A stretch of 64,000 nucleotides of DNA from Sulfuricaulis sp040901545 (GCF_040901545.1 NZ_JBBDYL010000050.1:1-64000); one strand, 5' to 3'; shown: positions 36,681-45,230, counted from the first letter of the stretch. Numbers and translations are program-made. The notes: a model not told the origin generated them from the letters alone.

Positions 36681-37775
36681 ATGGCCAATAAAATATATGT
36701 CGCCACCCGCAAAGGTTTGTTCACTTTCGTGCGCGGCAAGAATAAACGCATTCGTATCAAGCAAATCGATTTCCTCGGCGATCCGGTATCGATGGTGCTG
36801 CCGGACGCGCGCGACGGCGTCGTGTACGCCGCGCTCAATCTCGGTCACTTCGGTCCCAAGCTGCACCGCACGCGCAACGGCAAGACCTGGGAGGAATGCG
36901 CCATGCCCGCCTTACCGGCTGCGGCGGAATCGGAAGCTAAAAAAACGGATTCGGTGAAACAGATCTGGTCACTCGAAACCGGCGGACGCAACGAGAAGGG
37001 CACGCTGTGGGCCGGCACGATCCCGGGCGCGCTTTTCAACTCCCGCAACGGCGGCGATTCCTGGACGCTGGTGGAATCATTGTGGAACCGCCCCGAGCGC
37101 AAGGAATGGTTCGGTGGCGGATACGATCAGCCCGGGATTCATTCGATCTGCGTCGACCCGCGCGACGCCCGCCGCGTTGCGGTCGCGCTGTCCAGCGGCG
37201 GCGTGTGGCTCACGACCGACTCCGGCGCCGGTTGGCAGCCCCACACCCAGGGCATGCGCGCGGTGTACGTGCCGCCGGAGCGCGCTTTCGACCCCAACAT
37301 CCAGGACCCGCATCGAATGGTGCAGTGTCCGGCCGCGCCGGATGTGTATTGGGTGCAACATCACAACGGTATTTTCCGTTCGACCGACGGCGTCGCCAGT
37401 TGGCAGGAAATCAAGGATGTGAAACCGTCCGTGTTCGGTTTCGCCGTGGCCGTACACCCGCGCGATCCTGACACCGCGTGGTTCGTCCCGGCGGTGAAGG
37501 ACGAACGCCGCATCCCGGTGGACGGGAAACTGGTGGTGACGCGCACCCGCGACGGCGGCAAAAGTTTCAAAGTGCTGCGCAAAGGCCTGCCGCAGGAACA
37601 TGCGTACGATCTGGTCTACCGCCACGGCTTCGACATCGACGCGACGGGGAAACAACTGGTGCTTGGCTCGACCACCGGCGGCCTGTGGCTGTCGGATGAC
37701 CAGGGCGATTCCTGGAAAAATCTCTCCATGAATCTGCCGCCGGTATACGCCGTACGTTTCGGCGAAGGAAGATGA
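36681..37775 (+). CDS. BNR-repeat (sialidase-like) beta-propeller protein
   Basis: A 364-residue propeller without signal peptide. Asp-box repeats are visible as SRNGGDSWTL, TTDSGAGWQP, STDGVASWQE, TRDGGKSFKV and SDDQGDSWKN. The N-terminal KIYVATRKGLF is typical of the cytoplasmic group found next to MoaD/ThiS-like genes. Although related to sialidases and VPS10 proteins, no catalytic sialidase residues can be claimed. Partner of the preceding sulfur-carrier-like protein. Confidence 0.87.
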   Translation: MANKIYVATRKGLFTFVRGKNKRIRIKQIDFLGDPVSMVLPDARDGVVYAALNLGHFGPKLHRTRNGKTWEECAMPALPAAAESEAKKTDSVKQIWSLETGGRNEKGTLWAGTIPGALFNSRNGGDSWTLVESLWNRPERKEWFGGGYDQPGIHSICVDPRDARRVAVALSSGGVWLTTDSGAGWQPHTQGMRAVYVPPERAFDPNIQDPHRMVQCPAAPDVYWVQHHNGIFRSTDGVASWQEIKDVKPSVFGFAVAVHPRDPDTAWFVPAVKDERRIPVDGKLVVTRTRDGGKSFKVLRKGLPQEHAYDLVYRHGFDIDATGKQLVLGSTTGGLWLSDDQGDSWKNLSMNLPPVYAVRFGEGR

Positions 37776-37791
37776 GATGGACCGGGCTTTT

Positions 37792-38712
37792 TTATTGCGG
37801 CACTTTGAGACGAAATACACGGCCGCGGTTTTCGATCGCGGCCGCCCGCTCGGAGCCGCCGAGGACGTAAAAAAACCCGTCGGCGACGACCACCGGCACG
37901 CCGTGCAGCGGCAACGGCAACTCCGGGCCCGGCGCAAAGGCGGCGGCGTTTCGGCGCAGCACCTCGGTACTCGCCAAGGTTTCCCGGCCTTTCATGATTA
38001 CCTCACCGCCAAGTACCCATAGCGCATCGTTAACGGAAACGGCGCTGAAACCGCCGCGCGCGGTGCCCAGCCGCGGACTGAAGCTCCAGGCATTTCGCGC
38101 GGGATCGTAGCTCTCCGTGGAGTCGAGCTCTCCCAGACCGCGGAAGCGCCCACCAACGATGTGGATCCGGCCGCCATGGACGGTGGCCGCCGTGTGCTCG
38201 CGCCGCACAAGTGTCTCGGCGAGCATCGTCCATTCGCCCGACACCGGGTGGTATCGCAGCAACCGCCCGCTCGGCCCGTCGCCGCCAACGACGTAGATAT
38301 GTTCCCCGAGCGACACCGCGGCGGCGGCGTAGCGCGGCTCGGGCAGATCATTGAGTCTCGACCAGCGATTGGCCTTCAAGTCATAGACCCACGCCGTCGA
38401 GGTGGCTTGCCATTGCGGATCCGCGCCGCCGAGCACATAGATCCGTCCGGCGTGCGCCGCGACCGCCATGTGATGCCGTCCCTCAGGCAGCGGCGCCAGG
38501 ACCTGCCACGCGTTCGCGGCGATATCGTACGCCTCGAATGCCGTCACGCCGCCAAATCCGCCTGGCACATAAATTTTCCCGGCCCAGTGCGCCGCACCCA
38601 TCTCGGAACGCGGTGTGGGCATGCTCTGCAATTGCTCCCATGCCGCTTGTGCCGATAGCGCCGTGGCGCACAGGAGCATCGCCGCCATAAAGCCGATTCG
38701 GTACGTGCGCAT
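37792..38712 (-). CDS. Secreted Kelch-repeat protein
   Basis: A 306-residue protein with a signal peptide (cleavage near AQAA) and six Kelch motifs, visible as repeated IYVPGG, IYVLGG, IYVVGG, IHIVGG, LWVLGG and FYVLGG. A single propeller is expected. Periplasmic location and ligand or protein binding are likely; nothing more specific. AGGGAGG precedes the ATG. It converges with the BNR gene. Confidence 0.87.
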   Translation of the reverse strand: MRTYRIGFMAAMLLCATALSAQAAWEQLQSMPTPRSEMGAAHWAGKIYVPGGFGGVTAFEAYDIAANAWQVLAPLPEGRHHMAVAAHAGRIYVLGGADPQWQATSTAWVYDLKANRWSRLNDLPEPRYAAAAVSLGEHIYVVGGDGPSGRLLRYHPVSGEWTMLAETLVRREHTAATVHGGRIHIVGGRFRGLGELDSTESYDPARNAWSFSPRLGTARGGFSAVSVNDALWVLGGEVIMKGRETLASTEVLRRNAAAFAPGPELPLPLHGVPVVVADGFFYVLGGSERAAAIENRGRVFRLKVPQ

Positions 38713-38791
38713 GAAATCCCTCCCTAAGATTACTCGTCTGCGTTCATCTATGGCCCAGTTTTTGGCTCTCCCTTACTTACCATGCTGGAAT

Positions 38792-39205
38792 TTATGTCGG
38801 GTATTCCGAATGAACCGGCAGGTCGTCACCGCCGCAGGACCAGCTCACGCGTGAATCCCAGAAAATGCGAAATTGCGGTTTAAACGCCAAGTCACTGTCG
38901 ATCGAACCGGCCGGGATGACGATCATTTCCGTTTCCTTCACGTAGCGCGGCACCCGGCCGCCGCAGACGCGGCAAAAACAGTTGGTGAAGCGCTTCGCCT
39001 CGGGGATTTTGTACGACTTGATCAGCTCCTCGCCCCGCACCCACTTGAGCGATCCGGACGTAACGAACAGGTTCGAGGCATGCCCCGTGCCCGAGGCCTT
39101 GCGGCAGCGCCAGCAATGACAGTGATAAAACCATTGCGGGTCGCCGTTGACTTCGTACTGGACGGCGCCGCAGAGACAGCTTCCGCTTAGGGTGGGTTGG
39201 GTCAT
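38792..39205 (-). CDS. GFA/CENP-V family zinc protein
   Basis: A 137-residue protein related to glutathione-dependent formaldehyde-activating enzyme. Zinc ligands: CLCG near residue 10, HCHCWRCRK near residue 28, and CFCRVCGG near residue 76. Ends WSCGGDDLPVHSEY. It is the intact paralogue of the interrupted copy at 33815-34225. Formaldehyde activity is not established for most members. Confidence 0.9.
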   Translation of the reverse strand: MTQPTLSGSCLCGAVQYEVNGDPQWFYHCHCWRCRKASGTGHASNLFVTSGSLKWVRGEELIKSYKIPEAKRFTNCFCRVCGGRVPRYVKETEMIVIPAGSIDSDLAFKPQFRIFWDSRVSWSCGGDDLPVHSEYPT

Positions 39206-39284
39206 GGAATGTCCATCGAGCGATAGAATATGGAAACAGGTTAACTCAAGCGGGGGACCTGTGAAACAAACACGCTGTCCCCGG

Positions 39285-39812
39285 CTATTTTACCTTCGCC
39301 AGGTATTCGGCAAGCTGATCGAGGGTTCCGGTCCAGCCGTTTTGCATTGAGTCGAAACCGTCCTCGAAAGTCTTGCGCTCCTCCTCCGTCGCGTTCAGGG
39401 GCGCCCAACGTACCGTGGCGGTCGTCCGGCCAGCTTGCTCGGCGAGCGTCAGCGTCGAGTGCATTTCGAGCGGCCAGCTTGCATGCCACGGATGACGGGT
39501 CACCCCTGCCTACGCATCGGAAAACGAGTTGATCCAGACGATCCGCTCGGGTTTTACGATGTCGCGATAGACGAACTTGCCCCACATATCCTGGCCGTCG
39601 GGGGTTCGCAGGCAGTAGTGAAAGATGCCACCCGGGCGGAGGTCCAGCCTGCAGTGAATCACCGTGAAGCCTTTCGGTCCCCACCAGTGCTGCATGTGTT
39701 CGGTGTCGGTCCATACCTTGAACATGAACTCGCGCGGCACGTCAAAGTCGCGCGCGATGACGAACTCTTTCTTCCCGGCGTCCGTTCCAGAAACGGTTCC
39801 TTTTCCGGCCAT
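39285..39812 (-). pseudogene. SRPBCC (AHSA1) gene with in-frame TAG
   Basis: The frame opens at ATG 39812 (AGGAG upstream) and reads a START-like protein (FDVPREFMFKVWTD, HWWGPKGFTV, PGGIFHYCLRTPDG), then TAG at 39510-39512 after NSFSDA. The same frame continues AGVTRHPWHASWPLEM and ends normally (GWTGTLDQLAEYLAKVK, 39285). In homologues I recall an acidic residue at this point, so GAG-to-TAG is the likely change. A truncated product would lack the C-terminal helix that closes the cavity. Confidence 0.85.
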
Positions 39813-39901
39813 GCTGCTTCTCCTTATATGCGGATGGAGAAAGCGAACATTACCTTAATTTCCCGGGTTCGTGTGAGGCGGTTGGGGTGCGAGAGCGATT
39901 G

Positions 39902-39926
39902 AAAAAGCCCGGCGTTGACCGGGCTG
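39902..39926 (-). terminator. Rho-independent terminator of msrA
   Basis: Inverted repeat AGCCCGG/CCGGGCT followed on the minus strand by five T residues, about 90 bp past the msrA stop. Confidence 0.7.
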
Positions 39927-40013
39927 TTATGGTTCATTACGACACAAGCTGTGGGGGTTTCTGAAAACTAGATCGCTCCTATCGTTTTTGTTTCTGCACT
40001 TTAAGTTCCTACA

Positions 40014-40634
40014 TCAGCCTTTTTTGCCCCAGAGTTGATCGAGGCGCTGTTTGCGCCCACAGGAATATTTGTAATATTTGTAGCGCAGCGGGTTCTTTAG
40101 ATGGTAATCCTGGTGGTAATCCTCGGCCGCGTAGAAAGCCACTGCAGGACGGATGGCAGTCACGACCGGCTTGCCAAGTTTCTTCTCGATTTCGGATTTC
40201 GACTTCTCCACGAGTTTTTTCTGTTCCTCGTTCTGATAAAAGATTGCCGTTGTGTAGCTGCTGCCGCGGTCGCAGAACTGCCCGCCCCTGTCGAGCGGAT
40301 CGACGTTGCGCCAGAACGCTTCCAGCAGCTTCTCGTAATTGATCTGCTTCGGGTCGTAGGAAACCTGTATCACCTCGATATGCCCGCTACCACCCGCCGA
40401 AACCTGCTCATAGGTCGGGTTCACCTTATCTCCGCCGCTGTAGCCAGACGTGGTCGCCACCACGCCCGGAAGTTCATCATAGGCCTCTTCCATGCACCAG
40501 AAGCACCCGCCGGCAAATACCGCCGTGGCCATCGATTTCGGTTTCGCCACCGGTTCCGCCGCCGCCGCTATTAGCGCCGACCCGAGCAGCAGCCCGGCCA
40601 GCACCAGCATGAATTTGGAAAGGTTTACGCGCAT
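40014..40634 (-). CDS. msrA: Peptide methionine sulfoxide reductase MsrA, exported
   Basis: A 206-residue MsrA with an N-terminal signal peptide (cleavage near AAAAEP). Catalytic Cys is in GGCFWCMEEAYDEL near residue 42; RGSSYTTAIF and AEDYHQDYH complete the active site. It repairs methionine-S-sulfoxide, here in the envelope. The recycling cysteines near the end are reduced to YYKYSCG. Confidence 0.93.
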   Translation of the reverse strand: MRVNLSKFMLVLAGLLLGSALIAAAAEPVAKPKSMATAVFAGGCFWCMEEAYDELPGVVATTSGYSGGDKVNPTYEQVSAGGSGHIEVIQVSYDPKQINYEKLLEAFWRNVDPLDRGGQFCDRGSSYTTAIFYQNEEQKKLVEKSKSEIEKKLGKPVVTAIRPAVAFYAAEDYHQDYHLKNPLRYKYYKYSCGRKQRLDQLWGKKG

Positions 40635-40834
40635 CGTGAGTTCCCTATGGTTTGGCCCGTGCGCATTATGACCGATCTTTGGCGTATTGGTTGCGAGGGA
40701 ATCACATTAGCGGGTCGGGCGAGAGACCATACAAAAAAGCCGGCCTGGACTGTGCATTGCGTGCTTTATCGCGCTATGTGCTGCAGGGGCGTAAAATTAA
40801 CGCCTTCCGATCCCGTTAATCACCAGGAGAACCC

Positions 40835-41461
40835 ATGCCGGATGCGTTGTGGTGGATAGCCGCACTGTTCGCCATCGTGGGCGTGGCCATGGTCATCGCG
40901 GCGGGGACATCGCTGCGGCGCAAGCGCCCGTTGCGCATGAGCCTGCGGTTATTGTGGGCGCTGGTTTTCCTCGCGGCTGCGGCGGCGTCTGGCGCCATCG
41001 CTTTGGGCGTCCAGGGTTATCGCGCGCTGACGCGCGAGGCCGTCGCCGCCGTGGTGCGCACCGAACCCCTCGGCCCGAATCGCTTTCAGGCGCAATTCCG
41101 CTTTCCCGACGGACGCGAAGTCGCGTACACGCTCACCGGCGATCAACTGTATGTGGATGCGCGCATCCTGAAATGGCATCCGTGGGCCAACGTGCTCGGC
41201 CTGCACACGGTCTATGAGCTCGATCGCGTCGCCGGTCGTTATCTCGATCTGGCGCAGGAACAGCGGCAACCGCGCACCGTGCATTCGCTAGCGCCCGAGC
41301 GGAGAGTGGATTTGTTCAACCTGCGCCAGCGTTACACGCTGCTCGCCCCGCTGCTCGACGCTGACTACGGCTCGGCGACATTCGCCGCCGCCGACCGTCC
41401 CACGCAATATGAAGTGCGCGTCTCAACGACCGGGTTGCTGATCCGGAAACTGGGGCCGTGA
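40835..41461 (+). CDS. Two-TM protein, unknown
   Basis: A 208-residue protein with TM segments near residues 5-26 and 37-62 and a soluble domain to the end (AQFRFPDGREVAYTL, WANVLGLHTVYELDRV). Members are sometimes called cation/multidrug efflux proteins in databases, with no evidence known to me. CAGGAG precedes the ATG. The last 38 bp of the gene recur at 45761. Confidence 0.75.
   Translation: MPDALWWIAALFAIVGVAMVIAAGTSLRRKRPLRMSLRLLWALVFLAAAAASGAIALGVQGYRALTREAVAAVVRTEPLGPNRFQAQFRFPDGREVAYTLTGDQLYVDARILKWHPWANVLGLHTVYELDRVAGRYLDLAQEQRQPRTVHSLAPERRVDLFNLRQRYTLLAPLLDADYGSATFAAADRPTQYEVRVSTTGLLIRKLGP
41422..41459. repeat. 38-bp repeat, copy 1
   Basis: The 3' end of the two-TM gene from CTCAACGACC to GGGGCCGT recurs at 45761-45798 with one mismatch. 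Confidence 0.85.
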
Positions 41462-41523
41462 TTGATTTGAAGTGAAAGCTGAACAGGTGTATTAGCGGAA
41501 ACTGTGATCTGATTGAGTATTGC

Positions 41524-41553
41524 CAAAAAAAACCCGGCATCGGCCGGGTCTTT
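41524..41553 (-). terminator. Terminator of the ArsM-like gene
   Basis: ACCCGGC-ATCG-GCCGGGT flanked on the left by eight A residues, giving T8 on the minus strand after the stem. The right side (CTTTGATT) may also stop transcription from the plus strand. Confidence 0.8.
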
Positions 41554-41580
41554 GATTCGCGGTGATGTCCTTCGGTTATT

Positions 41581-42381
41581 TTAATTAGTCTCGTGGGGCT
41601 TGTTGGCGAAGAACGTGACACCCTGAACTTTCAGGTCCTTCGAGACCTTTTGCTCCGCGGAGGTGTCGCGGAAGCAATCGAAATGCTCGACCACGCGGCC
41701 GTTCACGAGTCCCGCACCGGCGGCCAGTTCCACCAGCTCCCATTCCTGCAAGGCGCCGCCGATGCAGGCCGCCCAGATGTCCGGGTTGCTGCGCGCTTCG
41801 ATTTTAAGTTCGCGCGCGATCACCACGTCGGCGACGTACGACCGGCCGCCCGGGCGCAGGACGCGGTTAATCTCGCTGAATACCAGCGTCTTGTCGGGCG
41901 CGAGATTGATGACGCCGTTCGAGATCACGACGTCCACGCTGGCATCCTCCACCGGCAGCTGCTCGTACAGACCGGCGCGGATGTCGGCGCGGTCGACCAC
42001 GCCCGCGAGCCGCACGGCCTCGGCCGCCTTCTCGCGCATGGCCGGCGTCATGTCCACGCCGATGACCCGGCCCGTGGGCCCGACCCGGTGCGCCGCGATG
42101 ATCAGGTCCATGCCGGCGCCGCAGGCGTGATCCAGCACGGTCTCGCCGGGATGGATCGGCCCGATGCGATGCGGGTTGCCGACACCGGCGAAGCGATCGC
42201 TCGCGAGCGTCGGTACGCGGTCGAGGTCCGCGCGCGCGTAATTCAGGTATTTGTGGGCGTAGTCCGCGCCGCGGTGAAAGTGGAACTCTCCGTGCGGCTC
42301 GCGCGCCACGCGGTCGTATTCGATTTCCACCTGCTGGCGCAGGTAATCCACGTCAAAATTGGCTGGGCAGGTTGCGGCCAT
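41581..42381 (-). CDS. ArsM-like class I methyltransferase
   Basis: A 266-residue methyltransferase. SAM motifs: LDHACGAGMDLIIAA near residue 83, VIGVDMTPAMREKA near residue 105, and the ISNGVINLAPDK and LRPGG blocks typical of arsenite methyltransferase-like proteins. The conserved As-binding cysteines of true ArsM cannot be assigned confidently, so the substrate may be another metalloid or organic compound. GGAGG precedes the ATG. A GGAAC-N17-CGTC promoter lies 62-87 bases upstream, and the sigma factor gene is divergent. Confidence 0.85.
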   Translation of the reverse strand: MAATCPANFDVDYLRQQVEIEYDRVAREPHGEFHFHRGADYAHKYLNYARADLDRVPTLASDRFAGVGNPHRIGPIHPGETVLDHACGAGMDLIIAAHRVGPTGRVIGVDMTPAMREKAAEAVRLAGVVDRADIRAGLYEQLPVEDASVDVVISNGVINLAPDKTLVFSEINRVLRPGGRSYVADVVIARELKIEARSNPDIWAACIGGALQEWELVELAAGAGLVNGRVVEHFDCFRDTSAEQKVSKDLKVQGVTFFANKPHETN

Positions 42382-42442
42382 GGTTCATCCTCCGGGTTGT
42401 GTTTGGTGGCGTTGGGCGGGTTCTGCCGCCGTTAACCTGCAA

Positions 42443-42468
42443 GACGCAATACCCGGCCAAAGAGTTCC
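42443..42468 (-). promoter_or_regulatory. ECF promoter for the ArsM-like gene
   Basis: On the minus strand: GGAAC (42468-42464), 17 bases, CGTC (42446-42443). It has the same form and spacing as three plus-strand promoters of this cluster. The start codon lies 62 bases after the -10 element. Confidence 0.75.
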
Positions 42469-42521
42469 CGCGGGTCGACACTCCTTGAATTCACTGGCCC
42501 GCCGGGCCTATTCAGATTACG

Positions 42522-42547
42522 GGAACCATTTTGGGCCCTTTTGCGTC
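42522..42547 (+). promoter_or_regulatory. ECF promoter for the sigma-factor gene
   Basis: GGAAC (42522-42526), 17 bases, CGTC (42544-42547). It is 95 bases before ATG 42643, so the sigma factor is probably autoregulated. Confidence 0.75.
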
Positions 42548-42642
42548 ATGAGAGTCATGCGAGCAAAAAACCCTTTCTTCGGCCTCATCATCGTTGTCTG
42601 CACGGTCCACGCGACAGCACCAGCCGGGCAGAAAAATATCGT

Positions 42643-43287
42643 ATGATCGGGACTGACACGGAAACGGCGATCCTTCAGCGAATGACTCCACCGTCCTCAG
42701 CGCACGAGCAGCTTTCGCAACATATAGAATCGCACCTCGGCCAGCTCTACAGCACGGCCCGGCGGCTTACGCGCAACCTGCACGATGCCGAGGACCTGGT
42801 GGCGGATACGGTTGAGCGCGCGTGGAAAAATATCGAGTCCCTGCAGGACCCGACGCGCATCGGTCCGTGGCTGACGCGCATCATGACCAACCATTTCATC
42901 AGCGAGCGGCGCAGGGCGGTGCACCGCACGCCGCACGAGGAATACATCGAGGAGCCGGAAGGCGACGAGCAACCCTTTTCTCTGTTCGAGCGTCTGCACC
43001 AGCCGGTGCTGTTATGGTGGGGCAATCCCGAGCAGCAGTTCCTCGATCGGTTGTTGCACGAAGACATCGAGGCCGCGCTCGACAGCCTGCCCGACGGCTT
43101 TCGCGTGGTCATCGTGCTTGCCGACGTAGAAGGTTTGAAATACCACGAGATCGCGGAAAGCTTGAGCCTCCCGCTCGGGACTGTGCGTTCGCGCCTGGCG
43201 CGGGCACGCAGCATGATGCAGAAGTGCCTGTGGCAACACGCCCTCGACAAGGGCCTGGTGGCGTCGCCACCGAAAGAGGAAGCATGA
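42643..43287 (+). CDS. ECF-type RNA polymerase sigma factor
   Basis: A 214-residue sigma-70 relative with regions 2 and 4 only. Region 2 covers about 33-95 (LYSTARRLTRNLHDAEDLVADTVERAW); region 4 covers about 145-195 (LDSLPDGFRVVIVLADVEGLKYHEIAESLSLPLGTVRSRL). The linker (95-135) is long and acidic. It overlaps the anti-sigma gene by four bases (ATGA at 43284). ATG 42682 is an alternative start. Confidence 0.93.
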   Translation: MIGTDTETAILQRMTPPSSAHEQLSQHIESHLGQLYSTARRLTRNLHDAEDLVADTVERAWKNIESLQDPTRIGPWLTRIMTNHFISERRRAVHRTPHEEYIEEPEGDEQPFSLFERLHQPVLLWWGNPEQQFLDRLLHEDIEAALDSLPDGFRVVIVLADVEGLKYHEIAESLSLPLGTVRSRLARARSMMQKCLWQHALDKGLVASPPKEEA

Positions 43288-43526
43288 GCGACAAACCCCG
43301 CAAGCTGAATTGTGACGAGGCCATCCGCCTGTTGTTCGAGTTCCTCGACAACGAGCTGGAACAGCACGACCATGCCGCCGTCGAGGCGCACCTGCACGAA
43401 TGCCGTGCGTGCTTCTCGCGCATGGAATTCGACAAGCGCCTGCGGAGCATGGTCAAGGGCCCCGTGAAAGCGAACGCGCCGGAGACGCTGCGCCAGCGGA
43501 TCAAGAAAATCGCCGACCAGTTCTGA
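43284..43526 (+). CDS. ZAS-type anti-sigma factor
   Basis: An 80-residue soluble protein with the zinc anti-sigma motif H-x3-C-x2-C (AHLHECRACFSR, about residues 35-46) and an upstream Cys10. There is no TM segment, so it is cytoplasmic like RsrA/ChrR-type sensors that respond to oxidants or metals through the zinc site. Translationally coupled to the sigma gene. Confidence 0.9.
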   Translation: MSDKPRKLNCDEAIRLLFEFLDNELEQHDHAAVEAHLHECRACFSRMEFDKRLRSMVKGPVKANAPETLRQRIKKIADQF

Positions 43527-43530
43527 CGCG

Positions 43531-43556
43531 GGAACCTTTTTACAGGCATTAACGTC
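43531..43556 (+). promoter_or_regulatory. ECF promoter for the fusion gene
   Basis: GGAAC (43531-43535), 17 bases, CGTC (43553-43556), 65 bases before ATG 43622. Same form as the other three sites. Confidence 0.78.
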
Positions 43557-43621
43557 GTTACGTACCGGAAACTCTGAAAAAATAAACGAACGACGGCCGT
43601 ACAACCACGAAGGAGAAGATC

Positions 43622-45166
43622 ATGGTTGCCATCACCAGTAACAAGCGCGAGCACATCCTCGGCGCGGTGACGCAGATGTACACCCAGGTGGCGAACTCGC
43701 CGCAGACCGAATTTCATTTCCCCACCGGCCGCAAGGCCTGCGAATTCGTGCGCTACCCCGCCACCACCCTTGACGACCTGCCGCCCGAGGCATTGGAATC
43801 CTTCGCCGGTGTCGGCAATCCCTTCGCCGTCGACGCCATCAAAAAAGGCGACACCGTACTCGACATCGGCTCGGGCTCCGGCACCGACGTGCTGATCGCG
43901 CAGCGGCGCGTGGGCGCGCGCGGCAAGGTCTACGCCCTCGACATGACCGCGGCCATGCGCACCAAACTCAAGGGGATCCTGGACGCGAATGGGATCGCGA
44001 ACGTCGAGATCATCGAAGGCAATGCCGAATCCATCCCGCTCGGCGACGCCGCGGTGGACGTGGTGACCAGCAACGGCGTGCTGAACTTGGTGCCCGACAA
44101 GGCGCGCGCGATCGCGGAAATCTTTCGCGTGCTGCGCCCGGGCGGACGGCTGCAACTGGCGGACATCGCGCTGCGCCAGCCGATTGCGCCGCAGTTCAAG
44201 AACGACCCGAACCTGTGGGCCGAGTGCGTCGTGGGCGCGGTGTCCGAGGAGCGTTATCTCGAGATGTTCCGTGCCGCCGGCCTCCAGGACGTCGGCATCG
44301 TGGACCACTTCGATTATTTCGCCGGCAGCAACAGCGACAAGACGCGCGAGGTCGCCAACCTGTTCGGCGCCCACAGCGTGGTGCTGCGCGCCGCCAAGCC
44401 CGCCGGCGCGGCATTGCAGCAGGTCATCGACGAGCAATCGTCGTGGCGTCGCCGCGGTTTGGCCGTGGGGCGCCAGCTGCTGGCCCTCGCCGGGGCCGGC
44501 ATTGCGGTGGGCGTGTGCTCGGGAATTCCGCTGCTGGTCGCCGCCTTCGGCGCCGTCGGCGCGGCGGCCTTCGCCACGCACGCCTACATGTTCCCGCTGT
44601 TTGTCGCCTGCGTGATCGCGGCCAGCTACGTCCTCTATCGCGAAGGAAAACGCCGCGGCCGGCTCGCGCCGTTCTGGATCGGCGCTACCAGCGCCGCCGT
44701 CTCGTCCGTGGTGCTGTGGATCATGGTCACCAACGTCATCGCCGTGCCGCTGTGGACGCTGATCGCGCCGCTGGTGGTACTACTCGCCGCCAGCGTTTGG
44801 TGTCTGCTGCTGCCCTTGCAGGTGGATCAATGCCTGAAAGACATGATCCGATCCGTGGCCGCGCGCGAGCGTCCGCGCCACGTGCAATTCTCCCGGGGCG
44901 CGGCCATGAGCCTGGCTGCGGCGGCGGCTTTCTACGGCATGTACAAATCCGTGGATGTGTTCGTGCCCAAGGCCGAAGCCGGTGACATTGCCTGTTACGG
45001 CATCAACGCTTGCAAAGGGCAGACCGCCTGTGCCACGGCCCACAACGCCTGTCCCGGACAGAACAGCTGCAAGGGCAAGGGGTTCCTGAAAGTCCCCGCC
45101 GATGAATGCACCGAGCGCGGCGGCCAACCGCTGAAAGGCTCGCCCGCCGATCCCGCCAGGACCTGA
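43622..45166 (+). CDS. Methyltransferase-membrane-bufferin-like fusion protein
   Basis: A 514-residue protein with three parts. Residues 1-258 are an ArsM-like methyltransferase (VLDIGSGSGTDVLIA, ALDMTAAM, VTSNGVLNLVPDK). Residues 285-400 have four hydrophobic helices, like small MerC/MerT-type metal transport domains. Residues 425-514 resemble a complete exported small protein: a hydrophobic stretch (429-440), then six cysteines at 458, 464, 470, 477, 483 and 496 in the pattern CYGINAC, CPGQNSC, KGKGF. This tail resembles BufA2-type bufferins (periplasmic copper-binding peptides), as I recall them. No BufB/MNIO modification enzyme is in the window. AAGGAG precedes the ATG. Probable role: metal or metalloid defence at the membrane. 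Confidence 0.85.
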   Translation: MVAITSNKREHILGAVTQMYTQVANSPQTEFHFPTGRKACEFVRYPATTLDDLPPEALESFAGVGNPFAVDAIKKGDTVLDIGSGSGTDVLIAQRRVGARGKVYALDMTAAMRTKLKGILDANGIANVEIIEGNAESIPLGDAAVDVVTSNGVLNLVPDKARAIAEIFRVLRPGGRLQLADIALRQPIAPQFKNDPNLWAECVVGAVSEERYLEMFRAAGLQDVGIVDHFDYFAGSNSDKTREVANLFGAHSVVLRAAKPAGAALQQVIDEQSSWRRRGLAVGRQLLALAGAGIAVGVCSGIPLLVAAFGAVGAAAFATHAYMFPLFVACVIAASYVLYREGKRRGRLAPFWIGATSAAVSSVVLWIMVTNVIAVPLWTLIAPLVVLLAASVWCLLLPLQVDQCLKDMIRSVAARERPRHVQFSRGAAMSLAAAAAFYGMYKSVDVFVPKAEAGDIACYGINACKGQTACATAHNACPGQNSCKGKGFLKVPADECTERGGQPLKGSPADPART

Positions 45167-45201
45167 GCCGAAAAAAATATTTCGCTGAATGCGACGCACA
45201 C

Positions 45202-45230
45202 GGCCCGGCACTCGCCGGGCCTTTTTATTT
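45202..45230 (+). terminator. Terminator of the fusion gene
   Basis: GGCCCGGC-ACTC-GCCGGGCC followed by TTTTTATTT, 36 bases past the stop. Confidence 0.88.

Noticed and set aside
18682..39512. TAG codon reassignment (amber recoding)
   Set aside because: Intact fumarase and FGGY kinase genes end in TAG, and one of the interrupted genes has TAA and another an added frameshift, so ordinary decay or sequence error is simpler.
43109..44581. 490-residue minus-strand open frame opposite the fusion gene
   Set aside because: The plus strand has well-conserved methyltransferase motifs and a promoter; the minus frame is low-complexity and unsupported.
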